Shown: in pieces, positions 1 to 10,775 of the stretch
Layout: each line of letters starts with the position of its first letter
How positions within the stretch are numbered: the stretch's first letter is position 1
From: Dermanyssus gallinae
Taxonomy: Eukaryota; Arthropoda; Arachnida; Mesostigmata; Dermanyssidae
Assembly: GCA_003439945.1 (NCBI GenBank)
Contig: QVRM01000998.1
Span: 186,001 to 250,000 of the forward strand
DNA length: 64,000 bases
Direction of reading: 5' to 3'
Position numbers and translations under genes: made by a program
Notes under the pieces: generated by a model
What the model was told of the DNA's origin: nothing
The model's input: the letters and a program-made list of their open reading frames with translations, nothing else
Databases searched by the model: none

Positions 1-445
1 CTTTTACGTTATCGTTAAAAGCCCACTTTTTGCCACAAGTAACAAATCGATCCAACAACGGATATTCGTTGTATCTGGCAGGCCAACAAGAGAATTCGGC
101 TTGACGCTTTACTTGTTTGTACTCGCTTAAATCATGCGGTACCCAGTGTTTCAACTTTGACACGCACTTGGACGCGAAGGCTAGTGACGGGATGGTTGCG
201 TGAGACACCCCGAAGTATATGGCTAATTCGCGCGTAATCAGTCGCGTACTCTGTTCCACAGTTTTGCGGAAGCAGTCTTCAGCGAGCGTAACAGGCCTTG
301 CAGAACGGGGTTCATTCAAAAGGCGTACGTGGCCGGAACTTGGCAAACCAATTGTATCACGGAGTCCTTAAAATGCTCTTCTCGTTGAATACGCCATAAA
401 TAATTTGGACAGTTTTTGCAGCATATTCCGCCGCCCACATAGACC
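1..445 (-). pseudogene. Mariner-family transposase relic, cut by window edge
   Basis: Translating the minus strand gives a decayed mariner transposase running off the left edge of the window. From about 370 down to 1 the frame is open. It contains a helix-turn-helix part with GVSHATI, the mariner linker motif WVPHDLSEY (about 125-150), and the block before the first catalytic aspartate, which reads LLDRFVTCGKKW where active copies have VTGDEKW. The first catalytic Asp is therefore lost. Upstream (370-445) the match continues in other frames (YEF..., then IIYG, WFAKF) with stops and frameshifts, so the copy is dead. The linker motif and lineage differ from the intact mariner at 31.5-32.8 kb. 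The catalytic C-terminal half would lie outside the window. A (CAA)n run at 461-485 borders it. Confidence 0.72.
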
Positions 446-593
446 GAACTCATATAGCAAAAACAACAACAACAACAACAACAACTGAGATTACTTTACG
501 AAGCTCTCGGAAGTTCCAATCGTTATTACGTAGATATCTGTTTTGCAAACATTGCAGATTTTCAGAGCTGGGCGCGCAAGTAAAAACATAAAA

Positions 594-633
<40 letters not shown>

Positions 634-2080
634 TTATTTGACGCCATATTAACGCAAGCCGACAATACCTTAAATAGAGCAAAAGAACAAGAGTACACTG
701 GTGTGCCGTTCTCACAAGAGTATCGCTAGAAACGGAGTAACACAGGTTTCGTTATTTATTAATACGTTTTGGTTTATACTCTGCTACCGCTGCTGTCAGG
801 ACGGCCAGACGAAGAAACACGTTATTTAAATATTCAAGTGGAAGCTGTAACTAAGTACCTAGATGGAGACTGCATAATGATGAAGAGCCTTGTTCTCTGA
901 CAAAAATACTATACGTCATGGATTTTTGTTTGAGTAGATTGTGTTAATCTATGTTAGGTTACCTGCAAAAAAAAAGTATCTCTAAGTTAAAACCACAAAC
1001 AACAGGAAAATGGGCAAAAACTCTACAACGACTGAGTTATACTATACAGCTTATAATCATTACAATAAGAGCTGCGTGTATGAGAAGAGTTGCACCGCTT
1101 CAAGATTGTATGGTTGGAATTTTTTTAAATGACTAGCTTTGGCCGTTCAGGTGAGCAGACCTAGCATGGTTCAGGTGTTTTTTTCAAATACAAGATGTAA
1201 CCAAATATCAGTTTGTATAAGGCGAATTATATCAACTTGCAAAAGGCAAACTATGATTTTTATGACACAACAATATGTAGTCGATACGACGTTGTATGCA
1301 AAGACGTTACTTCTGTTACCAGCTCTTTTGTCAACGTAGCTTGATTGAAACGCCGCTCACTATTATAATGAGACAGCTTGTGCGCGAAAGGGTTGTTGTT
1401 TTATTTTGTACACGCTATTTAAAGAAGAGGCGACCATTCCGACTTGCTACCTTGAACTAACTTTGCTTTAGCCAATAAATGCATCTATAGAGCTTCTCCT
1501 TTAATTAATAGGACTTTCTATTGTATTATTGGACCTTTACTTGCCAGCAGTGCCTCTGGCCACAAATGCTGCGAATGAATATCTAGCTTTGAAGCATTTG
1601 TTTGGCCCAGAACATCCTTTTGGGACAGTAAGGCTATGTTTTAAGTTGTGGAAATAATATATCTACCGTAAAATTGTTATTGTTAGATGCATTTTTGGAC
1701 GAGCAGTTTGAGCTGTACTATAGCACAAATGCCAGCCCGTTGCGTTGTTCGAGATTGCAGCTAGACCTCGTTCGAGTCTTCCATAAGGTGTCGTTTATTT
1801 GCAACATGATAGTACTCTCCAAAGTGGTTTCAAAGTTTGAGTGAATGTGACTAACTAGATTGCGCACAAAATGCAGTTATTACGAAATGCCAATTTATTT
1901 AATTGGCTCGTTAAATTAAGGTTTCACTTCAGGAATAAATGACAAGCATAACAGAAGGTAAATCAGGCATCTACGCTGCAAATTTTAAGTTGATTTTATT
2001 TTCTTAAATGAAAAATGTCTAATTCGATTGTTAGTGTAATTTCATTTTCAAGTTGGCTAAGTTCATCCAAATGGACACCA
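446..2080. other. AT-rich non-coding stretch
   Basis: Apart from a short (CAA)n run near 461-485 and a (TA)n tract at about 598-629, I see no gene, RNA or recognisable repeat here. The open frames at 951-1339 are short, AT-rich and show no family resemblance. Confidence 0.5.
598..629. repeat. (TA)n microsatellite
   Basis: Uninterrupted TA dinucleotides, about 16 units, followed by TTTA repeats. Confidence 0.95.
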
Positions 2081-2363
2081 TTTTTTTTAACGCCCTGACA
2101 ATTACATTTTTAGACGCTCGTAATGGGCTAAGTTGCCTGTGGCACGATATCGTCTAAATGCATCTATCGTCATCGCGTTCTCGTACTGGAATTATATAGG
2201 CTTTCTCCAGCAGAGGTGTGTAGCAGCAGGGCAATGACAACCACGTCCAACAAATTCAACCAACACGGCCGGGGCTCGAACTAGCGATGTTTTGCTAACC
2301 GTGGTTGCCATGGCAACGCCCCGTTTCGAACGGTGCGTTAGCCGCCTAAGCCACCGCCACTAC
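2081..2363 (-). mobile_element. tRNA-derived SINE, family A (full-length copy)
   Basis: Reverse complement of the + strand copy at 15654-15948, which it matches almost base for base over roughly 280 bp. Read on the minus strand it starts near 2363 with a tRNA-like head: a box A resembling tggcttaggcgg and a box B core gttcgagcc. A body unrelated to tRNA follows, ending in an A-run (seen as T's at 2081-2088). Box A, box B, a unique body and a poly(A) end define a Pol III SINE mobilised by a LINE. A third, partial copy lies at 13163-13304. Confidence 0.85.
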
Positions 2364-2574
2364 TAATTGGGACACATGCCATGGACACAAAATACACCCA
2401 GCATACATGTTAGATGCACTTTGTATCCATGGCAGACATTAACTCAATTTTATGTCAACAGTTATTGTATGCTTGAACAGCCTCTAAAAAGATGCGCACT
2501 GGCCCCTTGAGTAAGTGCGGGTCACGTGTGTCATTCAGGAATTATCATCATCACGCTTGTATAGTATAACCTAT

Positions 2575-3110
2575 TTGGAAACACGGTCGTCGTCGTGTAT
2601 GCGGATGACATAGTAGTGGCCTACCGGAAGCACGGCGCCATTCGTCGAACTGCGGGCGACGTAGAAACTTATCTTTATTGTAAGGGCCTATAAATAAACT
2701 CGCGGAAGGCAAAAACCATTAAAGCCATGCCGTGGGGGTCGATTAATTTCAACAGACGTAATACCCTGCTGTGGCCAACCGCGGGAGTTTGTCAACTCCT
2801 TCCCGTATTTGGGTCTGAGACTACACTATATGGGAACGACTTTTACCCAGCATAGATACAGATAAGGTACACTGTGCATGGCTATCGTCATTTGGAGTAT
2901 TCAACTCAAGGATTTTACCAAGTTGGCGATAAAGGTTGTTGCCGGTTCTACTTAAAGACGTGCGCTAAATACCACGTAGCAAGCTACTATACGCATCGGC
3001 GGTCTCTCCACTTTTCGTCGGGTGAGACGGTTGCTGAAATGTTTAAATTGTATATAATAACGATTGTATTATAACTATGTGTCATCTTGAAATTTATTAC
3101 AAAATGAACA
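2575..3110 (+). pseudogene. Non-LTR retrotransposon RT fragment with YADD box and 3' end
   Basis: The + strand frame at about 2597-2705 reads VYADDIVVAYRKHG, the YADD catalytic box of a LINE reverse transcriptase. It continues with the usual (E/D)xY...KGL then an in-frame stop then IN..KAKTIK, matching the palm-to-thumb region. Slightly downstream a second frame gives SFPYLGLRLHY (about 2795-2830), the conserved YLG block after the palm. Several stops and a frameshift make it dead. The stretch after about 2870 matches 52709-52960, so the two loci share the 3' part of the same element. The upstream RT domains and endonuclease are absent. Confidence 0.75.
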
Positions 3111-3980
3111 TATATATAGTATAATCTATTTATGCGTGTCACTAAAAATTACGGTTTCTTTCATTCATTTGCTAAGCTAGCACGGCTAGTTTTTGTCGGG
3201 GGTATATTCTGCCCAGGTCCCGTCAGGAATTTTAATGAGTAAAGTGCCTAGAAGCCGCAGGTCTTTTTTTCGCAGCAGTTCTCATTACTTTGCTTGTGGC
3301 GGTAAAGGGCCCCATTAGCGTCTCTGTTTTTACCGTCCCACTCAGGGGATCACTGCCACCTTACGGCAGGTGTTCTGATCCCTGTAGGTAATATTTATTC
3401 GTCTTTGGTGCCCTGAAACGAGTATGCCCTATAGGGCCTTCTAGTTCCGCTTCTCTTCGAATACCGGAAAAACCTCTTAGGTCTGACAGCATGCACTGCA
3501 TCTAGCAATGTGGGCGTTCTTTTCCCTCACCGCATTCTCGTCTTCTCTTAGTATAGACCGACGCCTGTGCCCGTTGTGTACCATGTCCGGCATTCATCCG
3601 GTCATACCGAGCGGCAAATGTACAACCGGAAGGTTCTACATGGGCGAATATATATAAAAGAGAATAGAAATTACACACTCCACACCAGCAGTAACTATTT
3701 ACACAGTTTCCGCCATGGTATCTGCTTTCATGTATGTGTGCGTGCTCATAACTGCATGCTTATTCAAGTTAATTAAAAAATGTATTTACCAAGTGTTTAC
3801 GCTGCGTTTGGGTATATGCTTAATAGAGATCTTATACACCGGGTCATAGTTAGGAAATAAAACGCACATTTAGGTTAACGTGAGCGGGTGTACCTTCTGT
3901 ACACCTTCCTACCTGTACAAAAGTAGCAATACTTAATCCGTTAGCTAGACATCTCCGACACCACCCGCACTCTAGGTAAC
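3111..3980. other. Non-coding stretch
   Basis: No gene, RNA or repeat recognised. The 69-codon open frame at 3567-3776 has no family signature. Confidence 0.4.
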
Positions 3981-3982
3981 AT

Positions 3983-4009
3983 TTATATATATATATATAT
4001 ATATATATG
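3983..4009. repeat. (TA)n microsatellite
   Basis: About 13 TA units without interruption. Confidence 0.95.
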
Positions 4010-4389
4010 AACAAAAAATCACCGTAACATTATCGGACAACTGACCCACGGCCACGGTTTTTGCGCCGATTCTGTCATTAGCGACAGTTAACTTGCCCAT
4101 ATTAGTGGGCAAGTCAAATAGTCCTGGTGTTATATCAAGCAAAATTTCGAAATGCAGTTTGTACATACAGTGTCACTATACAGCCGCTTGTTGTAATTCT
4201 TAATGAGAAAATTACACTCCTTCAGAATTTCTCGTTTTTAGATGCAATAAGTGATCAAGGTAATGCTTAATTCCCTCAAAACTTTTAACATTTTTTCGTG
4301 TTAGAGAATTATGAACGAAGCGAGCGGAACTCGATGAGAATCTAAAGGAAGGCGGGGCAAAATCAGGACTTTGAGGCTAGTAAGATGAA

Positions 4390-4830
4390 AAAGTCCCATG
4401 GAACATCGGGCAACTTGTGGCGGATCGCCACGGATGTATGCGGGTGGGCGCTGTCGTCATGGAACACAACCCTTTCACGATTGCACAGTTCAGGGCACTT
4501 TCCAGAGACGGCTTGCATCGAACGGTCAAGAAAGTCACACTACTTTGCACTGCTCATCGTTCTGTTTCTACACAGAGCTCACAGTTATCCACGTCTTTGC
4601 AATCACTAGACCCCCAGCATGGGGGCATGCCTTTGCACCGGTGTTGGCATGTCTGGCACTTACTTGCTACGTCCATGACTTTGGGAAAGTTACCTTATTG
4701 ACGTGGATGATGCACGTTATATTGCTGGGAGTCAAGTTCAATCAAAATAGACTATCTTCGCCTCGTTCGAGAAGAAAAGCGCAGATGTTTATCAGGTCGC
4801 CGTCAATGAGAGATGTGCGATATTCCCACA
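4390..4830 (-). pseudogene. Mos1-type mariner transposase relic
   Basis: On the minus strand the stretch from about 4575 to 4395 translates to CDFLDRSMQAVSGKCPEL, then VVFHDDSAHPHTSVAIRHK. This is the second catalytic block of mauritiana/Mos1-like mariners (family form: VVFHQDNARPHTS, then a TRQKL helix). Before it, in another frame near 4790-4760, INICAFLLERGE resembles the SICDSLLKRNE helix ahead of the first catalytic Asp. An in-frame stop and several frameshifts show it is dead. It sits just left of a family B SINE. No terminal inverted repeats were recognised, and the third catalytic Asp region is too degraded to place. Confidence 0.65.
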
Positions 4831-4975
4831 CTTGGCACCCACGATTCACATATTTTCAAATACGCATATAAGTACTACGAGCGCACAACAATCCGTATCC
4901 ATCGTGGAATGCCGCCTCGTGGACTTGCCAAATAAAAATGTCCAATATGAACGCGCAGGCAGGACACAGGCAAGT

Positions 4976-5166
4976 CGGGCCCGGCGGCGTGGTGGGTGCA
5001 TTCGCCTGCACCTCGCGATCGGAGGAGACACATAGGTGCGCGGGTTCGAGCCCCACCGTTGCACATCTGTATTTATGGGGGTCCGTCTATGAAGCAATGT
5101 GAAAAAAAGCAGTCCCGTGAACGTTGAATCTTGGCTGAAGGTCAGCCCGAAAAGTTTATTTTTAGA
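4976..5166 (+). mobile_element. tRNA-derived SINE, family B
   Basis: A tRNA-like head has box B gcgggttcgagccccac at about 5038-5054, preceded by a box A-like cggcggcgtggtgggtg. A conserved body follows (tatttatgggggtccgtcta, then gaagcaatg, then ggtcagcccgaaaag). The same head and body recur at 26428-26621, and part of the body recurs in reverse at 39456-39535. No coding potential; open frames on both strands here are shadows of the repeat. Confidence 0.82.
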
Positions 5167-5300
5167 TAGCTCAAATGTTCTTCGGCGCCATAGCAGTCGC
5201 ATTTGGTTCTTCGAGGTAGTGAAAAAGGATACAGTCACGCAGAGAGGCTTTCGTAGGTACCACTGCCCCCTCTACTCACAACACAGCGCTGCCGCATCGA

Positions 5301-5323
5301 GATATATATATATATATATATAT
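5301..5323. repeat. (TA)n microsatellite
   Basis: About 11 TA units. Confidence 0.9.
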
Positions 5324-5876
5324 GTTCACCAGAAACTGATTCGTCATACTTTAGACCGTAACAGCAGCAGCAGACGAGCCTTGTTAAGAACACGCGTTAG
5401 CCTCCCGCAAAGGTCCGCCGGATAGAGTGGAACTTTATATAACTAGATAAGAAGACCGCGTCAATTTCCTACACTCCAACACTCTAACACTACATGTTGT
5501 TGAGTTTAAAAGGAGGAAAAATATACAACGAACAACAAGTCATGAATGTACTTCACGATAACGCGACTAACGTATCCGCATGCGGGCGCAGAATATTGCG
5601 GACATTGGAATATTTCTATTTCGCATCACAAGAGTGGATGTCTATCTATCTATCGGAGTCGTTGCGGTGGAACGTCATCTAACAATGATCGCTTTGCCGT
5701 TGTGACGGCCTGTGTCCGTGGGGCGGATCCCTACGAAGGCAGTGAACCGTGTAATTAAACTCGCATTACCTTGCCCCGGAGAGCATACGAACTGTATACA
5801 GGCCACGCTTTCCTGAGATCGTCAGAGACGACTACAATGTAACCGAGTTTGCTCTGTCATAGGCCACCACGTTCGT

Positions 5877-5933
<57 letters not shown>

Positions 5934-7623
5934 TTTATGTATATATAACGTATGTGCAATCTTGAAGCTTATTTGTGATTATCCTTATATTAAATCTGAA
6001 CTTGCATGCCCAATGTTTCCGAATTCGGTTATCAAAGCCCAAAGTCGAATAAGCTGCGTCCATTCCGCACACAAGCCCCAAATCATTTCATTCGTTTTGC
6101 TCAACTACAGTAATTCGAGCTCAAATTCCCTTGCGGCTTGCCTATCAGTTTTCTAGCAACATATGTTTGGTGTTGCAATGCTTTGCTTCTTCGAAGCTCG
6201 TACAAACAATAAATACGATTACAATACTTTCAGCTGCTGCCCGGTGTTGCGCTACTGTTAGTACTGTAGTAGCAAATGCTAAGCTATCTTCCAACCCTAT
6301 TTTGGTCGACCTTACCTGTTCCGTCTTCGTGCTCTGTCCGGCCTATATTCCTAGGAGTCTCCTAAATTAGAATATAAGCAATCGCCCACATATTTGTCTC
6401 AATGCCAAGGCGGACAGTAGAACATACTCCGCCAACCGATTCCAGGATGCGTCAGAATTGGTTTAGGACATAACCTTGATGTTTTTATTAGAAATGCAAA
6501 CTGACAACTGGGCCTATAGACCCAATAGGCAGGCTGCTTGAGCATGAAATCATTCCTCTACTACTACTACTACTACTGTTAGGGCCTTACTCAAAGTAGC
6601 GATTTAGATTTGCTCTCAAACGTGTGTTGCCGACGCACTTTCGGTCCCTCTTCCGCTACTCTCCACGCGCAAGCATTGCGTGTTCTAAGCTCCAGGTCCG
6701 AGTAATTTGGCCTAATATTATCGTACGCCAATTTCGTTACGAACGCATATACGAACATTTTGCTCGGCTCAAATTATTATTATTATCATTATTATGCTGC
6801 TCACCTACTACATGCATCTAACTACTAATGATTTGAGTACTAACGGAGCGGCGCCAGGAAGAGGATCGCCGATAAATTCTCTGCTGACTTTTTCTAAGGT
6901 AAACAACAACAACAACAACAGTACGCATGAGATGTAATTCTAAAATACAATTCAAACATTTATTTACCGTTGCCAGGTAGTATAAACTCCAAAGTAGACC
7001 ACTATGCAGGAATGGATTATTCTTAGTGCAACCTTTCACATTGCCCCATTTTCCCGAGCAATTTGTGTAAGGCAGCCAGCCCCGTGTTTCTGTGATCTGC
7101 CTATGTAATTGTGCATGTATTGTGCGGGGTTTTATTTGCGATGACAAAGCGGTCACCATTTAATTTAGCAATCGCGGACTGCTTTCAAGTACCAATTTGT
7201 TGGATTTCTACGGCATGTTTACAGCTTTTTGGTAACCCTTCCAGTTCAACGCTTCAAAAGGACTACATAGTGGGCGGGGCTGGAAGCTTCAAGACCATCC
7301 TCCAGCGCCGCCTCAATTTCGTTGTCATCCCTTATGTCGTGTGGCAGCCAGCGTCTACCCCTATCAATAAAGAGTGCCGCCGCCAACACGAGATGGTACG
7401 ATGGAGCTAAGTGGGGGGCATTAAGGCTCAGAGATTCCGCCGATCCGCGCGTCGATACTGCGAGTCAAAGAACCCGCCGCCTCATTAGGCATCAATAGAC
7501 ATGTCCCTTTCGTGCACCAAGTAGCAGAAGCTAGCTTACTAACTAACAAGTTTCCTCATCATCGATATAATTACCTCACTTTCCGTTGCCTGTTGCACGA
7601 AAAGTTATATGGATCAGATGAGG

Positions 7624-7626
<3 letters not shown>
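5324..7626. other. Non-coding stretch upstream of the Epac exon region
   Basis: Contains one very long (TA)n tract (5879-5932), a (TAC)n run near 6556-6577 and (TTA)n near 6774-6795. I looked here for an exon encoding the helical start of the Epac cyclic-nucleotide domain, ending in splice phase 1, and found none. Confidence 0.4.
5879..5932. repeat. (TA)n microsatellite, long
   Basis: About 27 uninterrupted TA units. Confidence 0.95.

Positions 7627-7627
<1 letters not shown>

Positions 7628-7658
<31 letters not shown>
7628..7658. repeat. (TA)n microsatellite
   Basis: About 15 TA units, about 20 bp before the palindromic TA locus. Confidence 0.95.
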
Positions 7659-7660
<2 letters not shown>

Positions 7661-7678
7661 ACTGTACGTATGTAATAT

Positions 7679-7707
7679 ACGTAGTTGCCTACCCCCTAAA
7701 AATTATA

Positions 7708-7762
<55 letters not shown>

Positions 7763-7784
7763 TTCAGGGGGTAGGCAACTACGT
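7679..7784. repeat. (TA)n tract enclosed by a 26-bp inverted repeat
   Basis: The left arm at 7679-7704 (acgtagttgcctaccccc, then taaaaatt) and the right arm at 7758-7784 are reverse complements with only one or two mismatches. Between them is an almost pure (TA)n run of roughly 24 units. Sequence outside the arms is unrelated. The whole unit can fold into one long hairpin because (TA)n is itself self-complementary. Confidence 0.9.
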
Positions 7785-8008
7785 CTTCTTAGTAAAAACG
7801 TGATAATTATGAGAAAAGACACCGGATTGCACGATTCGCTGTACATGGCTTGCACAAGAACTTCTGTGTTCGAGACTAGTTTTATGAATTCTCTTGGGCG
7901 TGCTTGTGTCTACGGACACCAGGAACTCTTCGGACAATACTGTGATTAATATCACCTCTAATAATACGATAGAGCCGTTCCGTTGACTTGGCTTTTGAAG
8001 CCGTGATA

Positions 8009-8027
8009 ATTCTTAGAGCTAAGGCTA

Positions 8028-8071
<44 letters not shown>

Positions 8072-8089
8072 TTAGAGCTAAGGCTAGAA
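8009..8089. repeat. (TA)n tract flanked by 22-bp direct repeats
   Basis: The sequence attcttagagctaaggctag plus aa occurs identically at 8009-8030 and 8068-8089, on either side of an 18-19 unit (TA)n run. This is a perfect short direct duplication around a microsatellite. Confidence 0.92.
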
Positions 8090-8201
8090 AAGTAATACAA
8101 ATTGCTTTTCACATAAATAGTAATTACTTTTTTTTATTTACATGGGGGGGGGGTTGGATTGTAATGCACCATCTCTTTTTATTGAGACATCTGTGCTCCC
8201 C

Positions 8202-8362
8202 GTTTTTTTTCGATCATGGTCGATTTTTAATCCACCCCGACATTCACCTTGTTTAAATTGTAAACCATGAAAACCAATTTAGGAGTGGCCAGTCTGGGTC
8301 TCGAACCCAGGCGTCCCGAATGCAAGGCAAAGGCTTTTGCCACTAAGCCATCTTGCTCGGTT
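8202..8362 (-). mobile_element. tRNA-derived SINE, family D
   Basis: On the minus strand from about 8360 there is a tRNA-like head: box A atggcttagtggca, then a T-arm ctgggttcgagacccag with a perfect five-pair stem. A body follows (ctcctaaattggttttcat) and an A-run (T's at 8202-8209). A homologous + strand copy lies at 15238-15375. The acceptor stem does not pair, so this is not a functional tRNA gene. It ends about 170 bp upstream of the Epac exon at 8534. Confidence 0.82.
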
Positions 8363-8533
8363 TTAACTTAATTTAAGCATAAAAACTAATATTTATGTTT
8401 CACAGTGATAACACAGAGAGTCTAAAATTGTAAGTAGGTAGTCTAAAAGTCCTAAGCTAAAGAATATAACAAATATAACTATATTGTCTTCAAACTGCTG
8501 ACATCTCACAAATGTGTGCGATATTATTTTCAG

Positions 8534-8625
8534 TATTCCGCGAAGGCGACAAGGGCAAAAACTGGTACGCAGTTCTGAAGGGCTCACTCGACGTGCAAAT
8601 TACAAACGGACCGGCTGGCTCAATG
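8534..8625 (+). CDS. Epac: Epac/RAPGEF4-like exon: first half of a cyclic-nucleotide-binding domain
   Basis: This exon of 92 bp lies between the acceptor ttattttcag and the donor gtaagc. Its first two bases complete a split codon (phase 1 start, G|TA would give Val), and it then reads FREGDKGKNWYAVLKGSLDV followed by QITNGPAGSM, ending in phase 0. The F-R-x-G-D-x-G-x-N-W-Y-A-V-L-x-G-S-L-D-V pattern is the beta-strand core of the first CNB domain of Epac2/RAPGEF4, a cAMP-activated guanine exchange factor for Rap1/Rap2 that acts at cytosolic membranes. The next exon (14331-14480) continues the same domain in frame. Cyclic-nucleotide-gated channels, PKA regulatory subunits and PDZ-GEFs share the fold but not this NWYAVL.GSLDV signature. 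The preceding exon was not found. Confidence 0.85.
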
Positions 8626-8744
8626 GTAAGCATCTCACACAAACTCACAATCACTATTTTTTTTCAAATAAGACAATACGTGCAACTATATATATATTTT
8701 TAGTTAATAATTAAAGATGATTTATTAATCAATTGTAGATTTGT

Positions 8745-9480
8745 GTGCCATCGGTTCGATCAGCATCAACATATGCAATCTGTCGCCGCTCTAGTCCAGG
8801 AGATACTTCCATTTGCATTGATCCGGCCTCATGGTTGTCAAATCGCACGTGGCGTCTTGAAGGCTGTAACAGGTCAATGCCAGGGTCAATGTTTTCCAAT
8901 CAATCCTGGTCAATTTTATTTTGGTTGGTGTCTAGTTTAGGTAAAATGATTCGCGGGGTTCCAGCAGGGTTATTGCCTTTCACCTGTTGATGCGTATGAG
9001 CCTCATTTATAAGTCTACTCTTCTCGAAAATGAAATATAATATTGGGCATGGGCATGCGCCAGTCGTATGTGGTTCACGGCAATTAACGCATCGAGGTGC
9101 GATATGGTATTAGGCAGTTATGTGTCGTTCGGTCCGGCAATTATGACAGACTTTCTGTGATCTACATTGATCTGCTATGTGGCCGAGTCGGAAACACTTG
9201 AAGAAGCAGACAATCGGTCGGTCAACTTCGAGAATTAGAAATTGTGACGCGGCCCAAGACTTCCGTCCATTATTCTGACCTGTGTTAAAAATTTGGTAAA
9301 CATGAGTCACGTGCTGCTCTCTGAGTCTGCCGAGGATTTGCGCTTCTGTGAGCGCCACGCTAACGCATTAGACTCTAGCCTTGTATGAAGCCATAGCTGG
9401 GCATGAGGCCTTTTATTGCCCGTTTGATTGTTTGATTCGAGAGGTGGAGGTCGCCAACTCTAAATTAGAGGCCCATGCGT
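8745..9480 (-). pseudogene. Non-LTR retrotransposon ORF1 (gag-like, CCHC zinc knuckles), decayed
   Basis: The minus strand encodes a gag-like nucleic-acid-binding protein of the Jockey/X-element ORF1 type. An open piece (9358-9110) carries THVYQIFN and FLILEVDRP, typical of the region before the knuckles. Three knuckles follow: CFKCFRLGHIADQC, CHNCRTERH, and after an in-frame stop CVNCREPHTTGAC. Downstream (9030-8750) the frame is almost open and hydrophilic. Upstream (9480-9360) fragments such as KGLMPSY also fit ORF1 but with stops. It lies antisense inside the Epac intron. No matching RT follows, so it is a 5' fragment or an internally broken copy. A low-complexity piece at 9673-9900 on the same strand may be more of its N-terminus, unproven. 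Confidence 0.72.
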
Positions 9481-9637
9481 TAATGTTCTCCCTAAGTGTG
9501 TCTGACTGTTTCAGTTCTGGCGCCGCCAAGAGTTTTTAATTAAGGGACGTGCGAAATGTAAATCCACGAATTCGTTGTCATTGTTGTTGTCCGCTGCGTC
9601 TTAGCCAGCCTGCTGGGAAGTCTGGAGTAGCACTCTG

Positions 9638-9706
9638 TCGCGTGGGTAACCATAGGCTCATCGCGTAGGTAGCTATGGGCTCATCGTGTAGGTAACCATG
9701 GGCTCG
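9638..9706. repeat. 23-bp minisatellite, three units
   Basis: Three consecutive 23-bp units start at 9638, 9661 and 9684 (core cgtaggtaaccatgggctc), differing at 1-4 positions each. A small tandem array just 5' of the retroelement ORF1 relic. Confidence 0.9.
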
Positions 9707-10464
9707 TCCGATAATAACACTGCAATGTTGGACACTGTACCATTGAGCACTGCACGGATCGGCGCTGCCTTCTTAGGTGCTGAATCATTGTGTAGTGTGG
9801 ACACACCTAGGAAGCGCGACGCAACCATTTGGGGTTGGGGCCCGGGGGCGATGGCGTTCTTTAGTGCCGACCCTATGAATAATTGTCGATGCAGTCGCAC
9901 AAAAAAAAACCGAGGAAACTGAACTAGGTGCTCCGATCTTTTAATTGGCGGCTCTATTGTCTAGGCCATGCATCGCGTTTGCAATTAGCCGTATACAGTT
10001 AGCTTAAGCAGCAGTAGAATGTAAACAATTGTATGAAGTCGTAATCAAATCGAAGTTTTGAACACACATCGAAGGCGACCTGGCCTGAACGGGTTAAGGG
10101 CCCGACGCCCTGTTGCACGAGTCCTGAGCCTGCGTCACGCTGTCTCAGCGCACGAATTGACGTCGCAATATTCGAAGTCTCATCATTTTTTCTAACAGTG
10201 ATTTCACAGAATCCACATACGCATCCCTCATAATTGAAACAGTTTGGCTTCATGCACATATACTAATGGTGGTATCCGTGTCAGGTTATTTGGCACACAA
10301 CTGTGCGATTTTTTTGACAACTTCTTCACATTTATCAGAGTAAAATGCTGGGCCCTTAGTTTAGTTTTCAATTCCCAAAGTGACGTTTTTCTCTCTTTGA
10401 ATGTTCTGTACGGATCCGATGCCTCTGGATGGGCGGTCAAGCTAGGCGTGTTTGGTAAACGCAG

Positions 10465-10775
10465 TGTACGTTTTGCAAAGCAAGTCTTTAACCTATCTAG
10501 ACTATTCGGCGTCCCCTGTGGGCTTGCAAGTGCCGTGTGGCATATGTTCAATGCACAGAGGGCCGATTATGTTGAGATACCTAGGGTTTTCTCAAAAGTC
10601 CTTGTTGGCAGCATGGCCGCCGATTCTCAGCTGTATATGGTTTATGATCTATTCTCAATGAGCATCGCTTAAAGAGAATTCGATCAACATCGGGGATGAT
10701 TAAACCGGAGATACCTCTGCAGACGACAACCATAGACTTACGCACTAGTTCCCTAGACCACGCCGCCACCCTTTA
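10465..10775 (-). mobile_element. tRNA-derived SINE, family C (copy 1, diverged)
   Basis: Shares the blocks ttcaatgcac, gagggccg, tgttgagatacctagggttt, ccttgttggcagcatggccg and tgagcatcgct with the copies at 11587-11885, 54766-55077 and 63810-64000. The box B area is degraded here (cggggatgattaaaccggag), while the box A end (ctagttccctagaccacg) is intact at 10746-10763. It lies inside the Epac intron. Open frames on both strands here are shadows. Confidence 0.8.

Noticed and set aside
4846..5425. Open frames on both strands near 5 kb
   Set aside because: Shadows of the family B SINE.
8283..8360. Possible functional tRNA gene on the minus strand
   Set aside because: Good boxes and T-arm, but the acceptor ends do not pair and a SINE body with an A-run follows; a second copy exists at 15.2 kb.
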